This document shows positions 1-5,131 of a DNA stretch of 9,164 nucleotides, piece after piece. The translations under genes and the position numbers were made by a program. Position 1 is the stretch's first letter. Each line of letters begins with the position of its first letter. The stretch comes from Acidimicrobiia bacterium UBA6912. Its GTDB lineage: Bacteria > Actinomycetota > Acidimicrobiia > Spongiisociales > UBA5794. The notes below the pieces were generated by a model, which ran no database searches, had not been told where the DNA came from, and worked only from the letters and a program-made list of their open reading frames with translations. The DNA lies in assembly GCA_002450985.1 (NCBI GenBank), contig DKBA01000060.1:2012-11175 (forward strand), in the 5' to 3' direction.

Positions 1-1967
1 CCGCGGACTGCGACCTCGTCGGGCACGTCGTCGGCGAAGGTGAGCTCGAGGAGCGCTCGCCACGCCGCCTCGAAGACCGCGGCTCCCGCCGACGCCGCAT
101 CGTTGTGGAGGTCCCAGCCGGCCAGGACGTCCTGCGCCGCGGCCGCCGTCGGGCTGAGCGTTGCAGGGTCGAGCTCGGTGAACCATGGGCGGATCCGCGC
201 CGCGGTGGCATTGAACGTGTCCATCTGGATGGCAGCGACATCGTCGAGCGACAGATCCTCAGACGCCGAGACGAGGTCGACGATGCGCATCGCCCTGTCC
301 CCCAGGTTCCAGTCGGCGGTCAGCAGGTACGGGTAGGTGCCGTCGACGACGGCGTTGTTCGCGGTCACGATCCAGTCCTCCTCCGGATTGAGGACGCTGG
401 GAAGCTCCTCGAAGGGGATGAAGCCGTCCCAGGCGAAGCGGTCGTCCCATCCGGGGACCGGCAACCTGCCGTCTCCGTCCCGGCGAATGGGCACGAGGCC
501 GGGCGCCTGGTAGCCGATGTTGCCGTCGACGTCGGCGTACACGACGTTCTGCGACGGCACCGTGAACAGCCGCAGCGCCGCCCGGAACTCATCCCAATCG
601 CCGGCGCGGTTCATCGCCATCACCGGCTCGATGATCGCCGGGCCGGGATCGAGCGCCGTCCAGCGCAACGCGACCACATAGGGCTCGGGGAGGTCGATGC
701 CGGCCACGTCGAACTCGTCCAACCGGCCGTACACGTCGGAGACGACCGGCCCGTGGCGGGTGGTGCGAACCTGCACCTCGACCGGATCGCCGCCTGCGAC
801 CTCGATCGTCTCCGTGCGCACCTCCATGTCCACCCACTCGCCGTTCACCTCGTACTGGTCGGGATCGGCAGGGTTGACCCGCTCGATGTACAGGTCCATG
901 ACGTCAGGGCCGAGGTTGGTGAGCCCCCAGGCGATCCGGTCGTTGTGGCCGATGATGACCCCGGGCATCCCGGCGAACGAGAAGCCCGCGACCTCGAACG
1001 GGCAGTCGGGACCTCGGGGTGCGCAGTGCAGCCCCACCTGGTACCAGATCGACGGCATGCGGATCCCGAGGTGAGGGTCGTTGGCGAGGATGGGTGAGCC
1101 GGTTGCCGTCTTGGCGCCGCTCACGACCCAGCTGTTGGAGCCGATGCCGTCGCCGCCGCCCCCGGTGAGCGCATCGACGAGATCCGTGTTGGCCGCGACG
1201 CGGCGCAGCGACGTGTTGGAGATGCCCGGTGCCGGGCTCAGCGGCGTGGCGAGGCGAGGCCCGTCGTGGGGGACGATCAAGGGGGCGTCCTGGGGGTACG
1301 GCGGATAGAGCGCGTCCACGACCTCGGGGGCCATCCCGCCGAGCAGCAGGGCACGATCGATCTCGTCGTCGACGTTGCCCCGCAGATCCCACGCCATCAC
1401 CTTGCCCCACACGAGCGTGTCGGCCGGCTCCCACGGCTCCGGGTCGTACCCGTGATTGGTGAGCTCGAGGATCGTGTACTCGAATGCCAGCTCGGACGGG
1501 GACCGTTGGGCGAGGTAGGCGTTGACGCCCGCCGCATAGGCGTCGAGGTAGCCCCTGGTTTCCTCCGCGGCGGCGGCGTACTGCTCTTCGGCGAGGCGCC
1601 GCCACCCCATTGCCCGCAGGAACGCATCGGTCTCCACCTGGTCGTCACCGAACATCTCCGCCACGCGCCCGGCGCCGATGTGGCGCCACGTGTCCATCTG
1701 CCAGAAACGGTCCTGGGCGTGCACGAATCCCTGGGCCATGAAGAGATCGTGGCTGGTGGTCGCGTAGATGTGGGGAATGCCTTGGGCGTCGCGGACGATC
1801 TCGACCTGTGCATCGAGGCCCGGGAGCGCGAGCTCACCGTCGATCGCAGGAAAGGGGCGCCGGCTCGACCACGCCAGCACCCCCACCACAACGAGCACGG
1901 CGGCGACGATGGCGGCCCCGAGCCACATCAGCATCTTGACGATGCGTCGTCGCAACCGTCCGCTCAT
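1..1967 (-). CDS. Penicillin acylase family Ntn-hydrolase, membrane-anchored, C-terminus beyond window
   Basis: Reading leftward from ATG at 1967, 655 codons stay open to the window edge; family members are often 700-800 residues, so the C-terminus is missing. Residues 4-8 are basic (RLRRR) and about 12-33 form one hydrophobic helix without an obvious cleavage site, suggesting an N-terminal anchor with the enzyme outside the membrane. The penicillin amidase signature is clear: GSNSW puts the autoproteolytic nucleophile at Ser277 (codon 1139-1137), after a glycine-rich linker where the alpha chain and spacer would end. NDPHLG follows at 296-301, GHNDRIAWG at 340-348, and the paired Asn537-Asn538 (VTANNAV) match the oxyanion asparagine region. 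Family knowledge: these enzymes cut amide bonds in beta-lactams, N-acyl-homoserine lactones or acyl-peptides. The substrate cannot be read from sequence. GGGGCAGGGG (1980-1971) is a fair ribosome site. The gene is divergent from the F420 enzyme. Confidence 0.93.
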   Translation of the reverse strand, partial: MSGRLRRRIVKMLMWLGAAIVAAVLVVVGVLAWSSRRPFPAIDGELALPGLDAQVEIVRDAQGIPHIYATTSHDLFMAQGFVHAQDRFWQMDTWRHIGAGRVAEMFGDDQVETDAFLRAMGWRRLAEEQYAAAAEETRGYLDAYAAGVNAYLAQRSPSELAFEYTILELTNHGYDPEPWEPADTLVWGKVMAWDLRGNVDDEIDRALLLGGMAPEVVDALYPPYPQDAPLIVPHDGPRLATPLSPAPGISNTSLRRVAANTDLVDALTGGGGDGIGSNSWVVSGAKTATGSPILANDPHLGIRMPSIWYQVGLHCAPRGPDCPFEVAGFSFAGMPGVIIGHNDRIAWGLTNLGPDVMDLYIERVNPADPDQYEVNGEWVDMEVRTETIEVAGGDPVEVQVRTTRHGPVVSDVYGRLDEFDVAGIDLPEPYVVALRWTALDPGPAIIEPVMAMNRAGDWDEFRAALRLFTVPSQNVVYADVDGNIGYQAPGLVPIRRDGDGRLPVPGWDDRFAWDGFIPFEELPSVLNPEEDWIVTANNAVVDGTYPYLLTADWNLGDRAMRIVDLVSASEDLSLDDVAAIQMDTFNATAARIRPWFTELDPATLSPTAAAAQDVLAGWDLHNDAASAGAAVFEAAWRALLELTFADDVPDEVAVR

Positions 1968-2012
1968 GGTCCCCTGCCCCGCTTCGTGGTCTGGTCTGCG
2001 TTGCGATCCGGC

Positions 2013-2018
2013 AGGCTA
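2013..2018 (-). promoter_or_regulatory. Candidate -10 element (TAGCCT) for the acylase gene
   Basis: On the minus strand TAGCCT fits the actinobacterial TAnnnT -10 form and would give a leader of about 40 bases before the ATG at 1967. No convincing -35 lies at normal spacing, so this is only a candidate. Confidence 0.25.
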
Positions 2019-2058
2019 CCGCCCCAGCCGCACCCCGCGGAGAATGGGAGGAGGGCCG

Positions 2059-2088
2059 TCGACCACACGAGGCCGACGCCTCTAGGCT
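2059..2088 (+). promoter_or_regulatory. Candidate sigma-A-type promoter for the F420 oxidoreductase gene
   Basis: TCGACC at 2059-2064 resembles a -35 (TTGACA shares T-GAC). It is followed after 18 bases by TAGGCT at 2083-2088, a TAnnnT -10. Transcription would begin near 2095, leaving a leader of about 33 bases that contains the ribosome site at 2115-2123. Confidence 0.4.
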
Positions 2089-2114
2089 CGGGTCGCCCCG
2101 TGTGCAGGCGCCGT

Positions 2115-2123
2115 GGAGAGGAG
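2115..2123 (+). promoter_or_regulatory. Ribosome binding site that decides the start at 2128
   Basis: GGAGAGGAG lies 4 bases before ATG 2128. An in-frame GTG at 2113 sits immediately before and partly within this purine block, so it is unlikely to be the start; the ATG is preferred. Confidence 0.7.
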
Positions 2124-2127
2124 CCCC

Positions 2128-3108
2128 ATGAAGTTCGCCTGGCTGTGCAGCCACGAGTCGTATCAGCCGGAGGTTCTGGTCGAGCAGGCCGTGCTGGCCG
2201 AGCAGGTCGGTTTCGATGCGGTCCTCGGGTCCGACCACTTCCACCCGTGGGTCGACCAGGGCTCGGCATCGGGCTTCGTGTGGAGCTGGTTCGGGGCGGT
2301 CGCCGCACGAACCGATCTCGAGCTCGCCACGTCGGTCACCTGCCCGCTCTTCCACTACCACCCCGGCATGATCGCCCAGGCGGCGGCTACGGTCGATCGG
2401 CTCTCGGGCGGGAAGTTCATCCTGGGCGTGGGAACCGGGGAGAACATCAACGAGGGCCCGCTCGGCTTCGAGTTCACCGGATATGCGGATCGCATCTCTC
2501 GCATGGGGGAGGCCCTCGAGATCATGCACCGGCTGTTCGCCGGCGAGAAGCTCGACTTCGCAGGGCAGCACTACACGCTCGACAAGGCGAAGCTGTACAG
2601 CCCGCCGCTACGGCCGGTCCCGATCTGGATGGCGGCCGGGGGCCCGAAGTCGGCCGAGTTCGCCGGGACACACGCCGATGGGCTCATCACCTCGGTGAAG
2701 GACCCGGACGAGACACTGGAGCGTGTGATCGTCCCCTTCCGGCACGCGATGGGCCGGCGTCGCCAGAAGGGTCACATCATGGCCACCCGCTGGACCGTGC
2801 TCGCCGATCACGCCGATGACGCGTGGCGGGCCCTCGACACGATGCGGGGGTTGCGTGCACCCGGTCGCCTCGAGGCGGTGGACCCGATGGTGCTGCGCCA
2901 GCGCGCCGACGAGATGGATCGCGACGAGATCCTCGGCAAGTACACGATCGTGTCGGGCATCGATGCGCTGATCGACGCCTACGCTCCCCTCGTCACCGAG
3001 GTCGGGGCGGATTACGTAGCCGTCCAGATCGCCAGCACCGATCCCGAGCGCACGCTCCGTCTCGTCGGGAGCGAGCTGCTGCCGGAGCTGCGCAAGCTGG
3101 CCGACTGA
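2128..3108 (+). CDS. F420-dependent oxidoreductase of the Fgd (glucose-6-phosphate dehydrogenase) family
   Basis: 326-residue luciferase-like TIM-barrel enzyme, close in length to mycobacterial Fgd1 (336). Fgd-family motifs are evident: SDHFHPW at 35-41 gives Asp36, His37 and Trp41, the F420-binding and catalytic residues (Asp39, His40, Trp44 in Fgd1). FHYHPGMIAQ lies at 75-84. GVGTGENINE at 100-109 gives Glu105, matching the catalytic acid Glu109. By my alignment from memory, the three basic residues that hold the sugar phosphate in Fgd1 (Lys198, Lys259, Arg283) correspond to Lys191, Arg247 and Lys271, so a phosphorylated sugar substrate remains possible. Known chemistry of the family is hydride transfer to cofactor F420. 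The protein is cytoplasmic, with no signal or membrane segment. It is divergent from the acylase, and 56 bases precede the flippase-like gene. The family call is firm; the exact substrate is inferred. Confidence 0.9.
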   Translation: MKFAWLCSHESYQPEVLVEQAVLAEQVGFDAVLGSDHFHPWVDQGSASGFVWSWFGAVAARTDLELATSVTCPLFHYHPGMIAQAAATVDRLSGGKFILGVGTGENINEGPLGFEFTGYADRISRMGEALEIMHRLFAGEKLDFAGQHYTLDKAKLYSPPLRPVPIWMAAGGPKSAEFAGTHADGLITSVKDPDETLERVIVPFRHAMGRRRQKGHIMATRWTVLADHADDAWRALDTMRGLRAPGRLEAVDPMVLRQRADEMDRDEILGKYTIVSGIDALIDAYAPLVTEVGADYVAVQIASTDPERTLRLVGSELLPELRKLAD

Positions 3109-3136
3109 CCTCGCGGGGCAGGCGTCTTCGCCGAGG
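3109..3136 (+). terminator. Weak hairpin after the F420 oxidoreductase gene
   Basis: CCTCG (3109-3113) can pair with CGAGG (3132-3136), and inside it GGCG (3121-3124) with CGCC (3129-3132); the two pairings share one base and there is no T-run. It may be a weak terminator or chance in GC-rich DNA. Confidence 0.2.
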
Positions 3137-3150
3137 CTCGGTGCGGGGCG

Positions 3151-3156
3151 TAACCT
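3151..3156 (+). promoter_or_regulatory. Candidate -10 (TAACCT) giving a leaderless start at 3165
   Basis: TAACCT fits TAnnnT, and its last T lies 9 bases before the A of ATG 3165, about where transcription would begin. A weak -35-like TTCGCC is at 3127-3132 with 18-base spacing. No Shine-Dalgarno precedes the ATG, which supports a leaderless mRNA. Confidence 0.4.
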
Positions 3157-3164
3157 CGGTCACG

Positions 3165-4277
3165 ATGTCGCCTCGGGGTTCGACGGTCATGGACGACGAC
3201 GCTCCCCATACCAAACCGAGATCGATGCTGCGTCGCATCCTGTCGTGGGTGCTGCCGGCGGCGATCGCCGTCGCTCTCCTCGCCGGCGTCCTGCCGGCGA
3301 TCGCCGACTTCTCCGAGGTGTGGCAGAGGATTGCCGCCCTGGCGGCGATCGAGGTGGTGTTCCTCTTCCTGATGGCGGCGTGGAACATCCTCACCTATCA
3401 GTTCGTGATCATGGCGGCACTGCCCGGGCTCCCGCTCTGGCAGGCGTTCCTGGTCGGGCAGATCTCGACTGCGGTCTCCAACACGGTGCCGGCGGGGAGC
3501 GCCGTCGGGATCGGGGTGACCTACTCGATGTTCACCAGGCTCGGTCATTCGGCCTCCTCGGTCGGCATTGCCGCCGCGCTCACCGGGCTGTGGAACACGT
3601 TCGTGAAGCTGGGGTTGCCGATCGTCGCCCTCGCCATCCTCGCGTTCCGCGGGAACGCGAACGCAGCGATGGTCGGGGCGGCGCTGAGCGGCCTGGCGAT
3701 GCTGGTGATCGCGGTAGGCGTCCTCGGCATCGTCGTCGCCAGCGAACGGCTCGCCGCGGCGGCGGGTTCGCGCCTCGGCGCCGCGGCCACGGCAATCGCC
3801 CGTCCGTTCGGGCGCGGTCCGTTCCTCGACTGGGACCATCGACTCTCTGCGTTCCGGGAGCGCACCGCCGAGGTACTGACGGGACGGTGGGGCTGGCTCA
3901 CGGCGACGAGCCTCCTCAGTCACCTGTCCCTGTTCGCCATGTTGCTCGTCTCCCTCCGCTTGATGGGGGTCGAGGCCGAGGCGGTGTCGTGGCCCGAGGT
4001 GCTGGCCGCCTTCGCCCTCGTCCGGCTCGTCACCGCCCTCCCCATCACACCCGGCGGTATCGGCCTCGTCGAGGTCGGCATGACGGGCGCTCTCGTGCTC
4101 GCCGGCGGTTCGGAGCCGGCCGTGGTGGCGGGCGTGCTCGTCTATCGAGCGCTGTCCTACGCGCTGCAGATCCCGCTCGGTGCACTGTGCTGGATCGGGT
4201 GGCGCATCGCCGTGGCCGCCCAGCCTCGCTTTGCGCCCACCGGGTCGTCGCACGAAGCCGATAAGCTGGCCTCGTGA
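3165..4277 (+). CDS. Flippase-like integral membrane protein, LPG_synthase_TM (UPF0104) family
   Basis: 370 residues, mostly membrane. I count about eight hydrophobic helices, near 27-47, 57-80, 85-108, 125-150, 163-188, 245-272, 280-315 and 325-350, with a polar loop near 190-240. The family hallmarks are a conserved glycine-rich re-entrant stretch VPAGSAVGIG (108-117) and PGGIGLVE (296-303). Relatives include the membrane half of MprF and YbhN-type proteins, which move or modify lipids or lipid-linked glycans. No aminoacyl-transferase domain follows, so a lysyl-PG synthase function is not supported; the substrate is unknown. The start is uncertain: ATG 3165 has a -10-like TAACCT just upstream and no ribosome site, while ATG 3189 and ATG 3225 are alternatives with equally weak sites. 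The stop overlaps the start of bpa, so the two are probably co-translated. Confidence 0.85.
   Translation: MSPRGSTVMDDDAPHTKPRSMLRRILSWVLPAAIAVALLAGVLPAIADFSEVWQRIAALAAIEVVFLFLMAAWNILTYQFVIMAALPGLPLWQAFLVGQISTAVSNTVPAGSAVGIGVTYSMFTRLGHSASSVGIAAALTGLWNTFVKLGLPIVALAILAFRGNANAAMVGAALSGLAMLVIAVGVLGIVVASERLAAAAGSRLGAAATAIARPFGRGPFLDWDHRLSAFRERTAEVLTGRWGWLTATSLLSHLSLFAMLLVSLRLMGVEAEAVSWPEVLAAFALVRLVTALPITPGGIGLVEVGMTGALVLAGGSEPAVVAGVLVYRALSYALQIPLGALCWIGWRIAVAAQPRFAPTGSSHEADKLAS
4262..4267 (+). promoter_or_regulatory. Candidate internal -10 (TAAGCT) for bpa
   Basis: TAAGCT lies within the last codons of the flippase-like gene, 7 bases before GTG 4274 and 10 before ATG 4277, the spacing expected for a leaderless transcript. 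No good -35 is seen. It could give bpa independent expression, or be chance. Confidence 0.25.
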
Positions 4278-4771
4278 TGACCAACGATCCCAACGAAGCC
4301 GACGCTCTCGATGGCGGGCCGATGCGTCCCCAAGTCGTCGATGAGGACGAGGAGCGCGAGGCCGAGCACAGCACCATTCACGAGCCCTCGAAACTGATTC
4401 GTATCGCATCCATGACGCGAGCCATGCTCGACGAGGTGCGCCAGGCGCCGCTCGACGAGGCCGGCCGGCTACGGCTGCGCTCGATCTACCACCGGTCGCT
4501 GGAGCAGCTCCGCGAGGCGCTCAGCGACGACCTCGCCGAAGAGCTCGAGATGATCTTCGAGCCGATCAATCAGACCGAGGTGTCCGAGTCCGAGCTCCGG
4601 CTCGTCCAGGCCCAGCTCGTCGGCTGGCTCGAAGGGCTGTTCCACGGCATCCAGGCGTCGCTGTGGAGCCAGCAGGCGGCCGCCGCCGCCCAGCTCGAGG
4701 AGATGCGCCGGCGCCGTGCCCTCGAGATGGGCGAACGCGAGACCCAGGCCCAGACCGGGCAGTACTTGTGA
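4277..4771 (+). CDS. bpa: Bacterial proteasome activator Bpa/PafE (DUF2587 family)
   Basis: 164 residues from ATG 4277 (165 if GTG 4274 is used). Known role: an ATP-independent ring, a dodecamer in mycobacteria, that docks on the 20S proteasome and opens its gate for unfolded substrates without Pup tagging. Sequence support: an acidic disordered N-terminus (about 1-35), then a four-helix bundle with the family signatures RQAPLDEAGRLRLR, ELRLVQAQLVGWLEGLFHGIQ and a Gln/Ala-rich helix (SQQAAAAAQLEEMRRRR). The C-terminus is exactly GQYL, the proteasome-docking tail shared by Mpa and PafE of Mycobacterium. Its length is close to the mycobacterial protein (about 174). The upstream stop and this start overlap as TGATG (or GTGA), implying translational coupling to the membrane protein. 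No proteasome, Pup or Mpa gene is in the window, so its partner must be encoded elsewhere. Confidence 0.95.
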   Translation: MTNDPNEADALDGGPMRPQVVDEDEEREAEHSTIHEPSKLIRIASMTRAMLDEVRQAPLDEAGRLRLRSIYHRSLEQLREALSDDLAEELEMIFEPINQTEVSESELRLVQAQLVGWLEGLFHGIQASLWSQQAAAAAQLEEMRRRRALEMGERETQAQTGQYL

Positions 4772-4773
4772 TT

Positions 4774-4802
4774 CAGGTCGAGGCGCTGCGCCCCTCGACC
4801 TG
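4774..4802 (+). terminator. 10-base-pair hairpin directly after bpa
   Basis: CAGGTCGAGG (4774-4783) pairs perfectly with CCTCGACCTG (4793-4802); an alternative inner GGCG/CGCC pairing is possible. It begins two bases after the bpa stop codon. No T-run follows, so if it terminates it does so in the U-poor way common in high-GC actinobacteria. Confidence 0.55.
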
Positions 4803-4813
4803 AGCTGCGCCTC

Positions 4814-4824
4814 GACCTCCGGTC
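4814..4824. repeat. Short hairpin with TCC loop
   Basis: GACC and GGTC (4 base pairs) enclose TCC at 4818-4820. It would be trivial alone; it counts because its loop matches the rest of the array. Confidence 0.45.
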
Positions 4825-4837
4825 TCGGCTCCGTCCT

Positions 4838-4858
4838 GGAGGCGCGGCCTCCGGCCGC
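4838..4858. repeat. Two overlapping, mutually exclusive hairpins, one with TCC loop
   Basis: GCGGCC (4844-4849) and GGCCGC (4853-4858) pair perfectly around TCC. Alternatively GGAGGC (4838-4843) pairs with GCCTCC (4847-4852) around GCG. Only one can form at a time. The first has a near copy at 5053-5070 with a GAA loop. Confidence 0.6.
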
Positions 4859-4868
4859 ACGTTTCTCT

Positions 4869-4898
4869 GCAGATCGGTCGGCGGAGCCGCCGATCTGC
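4869..4898. repeat. 13-base-pair hairpin with single bulge and GGA loop
   Basis: GCAGATCGG (4869-4877) pairs with CCGATCTGC (4890-4898). After one bulged T at 4878, CGGC and GCCG pair around the loop GGA at 4883-4885. The right arm could instead pair with CAGATCGG at 4943-4950, enclosing the next hairpin. Confidence 0.7.
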
Positions 4899-4900
4899 GG

Positions 4901-4929
4901 CGAGGGGGACGGCGGAGCCTTCCCCCTCG
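4901..4929. repeat. 12-base-pair hairpin with one mismatch and GGA loop
   Basis: CGAGGGGGA (4901-4909) pairs with TCCCCCTCG (4921-4929). Inside a single C-T mismatch, GGC and GCC pair around GGA at 4914-4916. Confidence 0.7.
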
Positions 4930-4948
4930 CACACCCCCTCTTCAGATC

Positions 4949-4970
4949 GGCTTGCCGTCCGGCGGCAGCC
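4949..4970. repeat. Imperfect GC-rich hairpin
   Basis: GGCT (4949-4952) pairs with AGCC (4967-4970) and, after an unpaired T, GCCG pairs with CGGC. It is less regular than its neighbours and lacks the common three-base loop. Confidence 0.35.
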
Positions 4971-4979
4971 GGGGGGAGC

Positions 4980-5011
4980 GTGAGGGGGGACGGCTCCGCC
5001 GCCCCCCTCAC
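4980..5011. repeat. 14-base-pair hairpin with single bulge and TCC loop
   Basis: GTGAGGGGGG (4980-4989) pairs with CCCCCCTCAC (5002-5011). One bulged A at 4990 is followed by CGGC and GCCG around TCC at 4995-4997. The layout (outer unique stem, one-base 5' bulge, CGGC stem, three-base loop) is the same as at 4869-4898 although the outer stem differs. Confidence 0.7.
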
Positions 5012-5013
5012 TC

Positions 5014-5043
5014 CAGGTCGGGCGGCTTCGCCGATCCGACCTG
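5014..5043. repeat. 12-base-pair hairpin with TTC loop
   Basis: CAGGTCGG (5014-5021) pairs with CCGACCTG (5036-5043). Past a small internal loop, CGGC and GCCG pair around TTC at 5027-5029. Its right arm can also pair with the first hairpin's left arm at 4773-4780. Confidence 0.65.
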
Positions 5044-5052
5044 AGTTAGGAG

Positions 5053-5067
5053 GCGGCCGAAGGCCGC
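5053..5067. repeat. 6-base-pair hairpin with GAA loop
   Basis: GCGGCC and GGCCGC enclose GAA at 5059-5061 and are followed by ACG, as in the copy at 4844-4861 whose loop is TCC. Confidence 0.6.
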
Positions 5068-5086
5068 ACGCCAAGCTCGAAGCCGA

Positions 5087-5097
5087 GCCCGAAGGGC
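5087..5097. repeat. Short hairpin with GAA loop
   Basis: GCCC and GGGC enclose GAA at 5091-5093. It competes with GCTCG/CGAGC at 5075-5079 and 5084-5088, which overlaps it by two bases. Confidence 0.4.
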
Positions 5098-5107
5098 GAG
5101 GCGCAGC

Positions 5108-5131
5108 TCACGGCACGCCTGCGTGCCGTGA
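5108..5131 (-). terminator. 11-base-pair hairpin overlapping the stop codon of the dikinase-like gene
   Basis: TCACGGCACGC (5108-5118) and GCGTGCCGTGA (5121-5131) are perfect inverted repeats around CT. The stop codon of the leftward gene (5110-5108) is the distal end of the hairpin, so the last eight codons lie within it. It is a likely 3'-end structure, but no T-run follows on either strand. Confidence 0.5.

Larger units (their letters stand above)
4772..5107. repeat. Intergenic array of perfect hairpins between convergent genes
   Basis: This 336-base gap holds no credible gene. It is almost wholly made of inverted repeats, listed separately below. At least eight of them close on a three-base loop TCC, GGA, TTC or GAA, that is, one pyrimidine/purine pattern read on either strand. 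TCAGGTCG at 4773-4780 and its reverse complement CGACCTGA at 5037-5044 bracket most of the array. GGCCGCACG occurs at 4853-4861 and 5062-5070, CGACCTGAG at 4796-4804 and 5037-5045, and CAGATCGG at 4870-4877 and 4943-4950. There is no T-run after any hairpin. It could be a bidirectional termination and mRNA-end zone, a small dispersed repeat element, or a structured RNA; the sequence alone does not decide. Confidence 0.8.

Noticed and set aside
1266..2819. 517-codon plus-strand frame across the acylase and F420 genes
   Set aside because: It is a composite of antisense and out-of-frame sequence over two well-supported genes.
2823..3164. Upstream extension of the flippase-like gene into the F420 oxidoreductase
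   Set aside because: The extra residues are the F420 gene read in another frame and are Arg/Ser-rich. Membrane-protein sequence begins only after about 3165.
3165..4277. Calling the flippase-like protein a lysyl-phosphatidylglycerol synthase (MprF)
   Set aside because: Only the membrane domain is present; the cytoplasmic aminoacyl-transferase domain that defines MprF is absent.
3012..4409. 465-codon minus-strand frame opposite the flippase-like gene
   Set aside because: It is an antisense shadow with hydrophilic Arg/Glu/His-rich residues. The plus strand shows transmembrane helices and the PGGIG motif.
4774..5131. CRISPR array or tRNA cluster as an explanation of the repeats
   Set aside because: There are no regularly spaced identical direct repeats with unique spacers, and no cloverleaf or CCA end. 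The repeats are inverted and vary in stem sequence.
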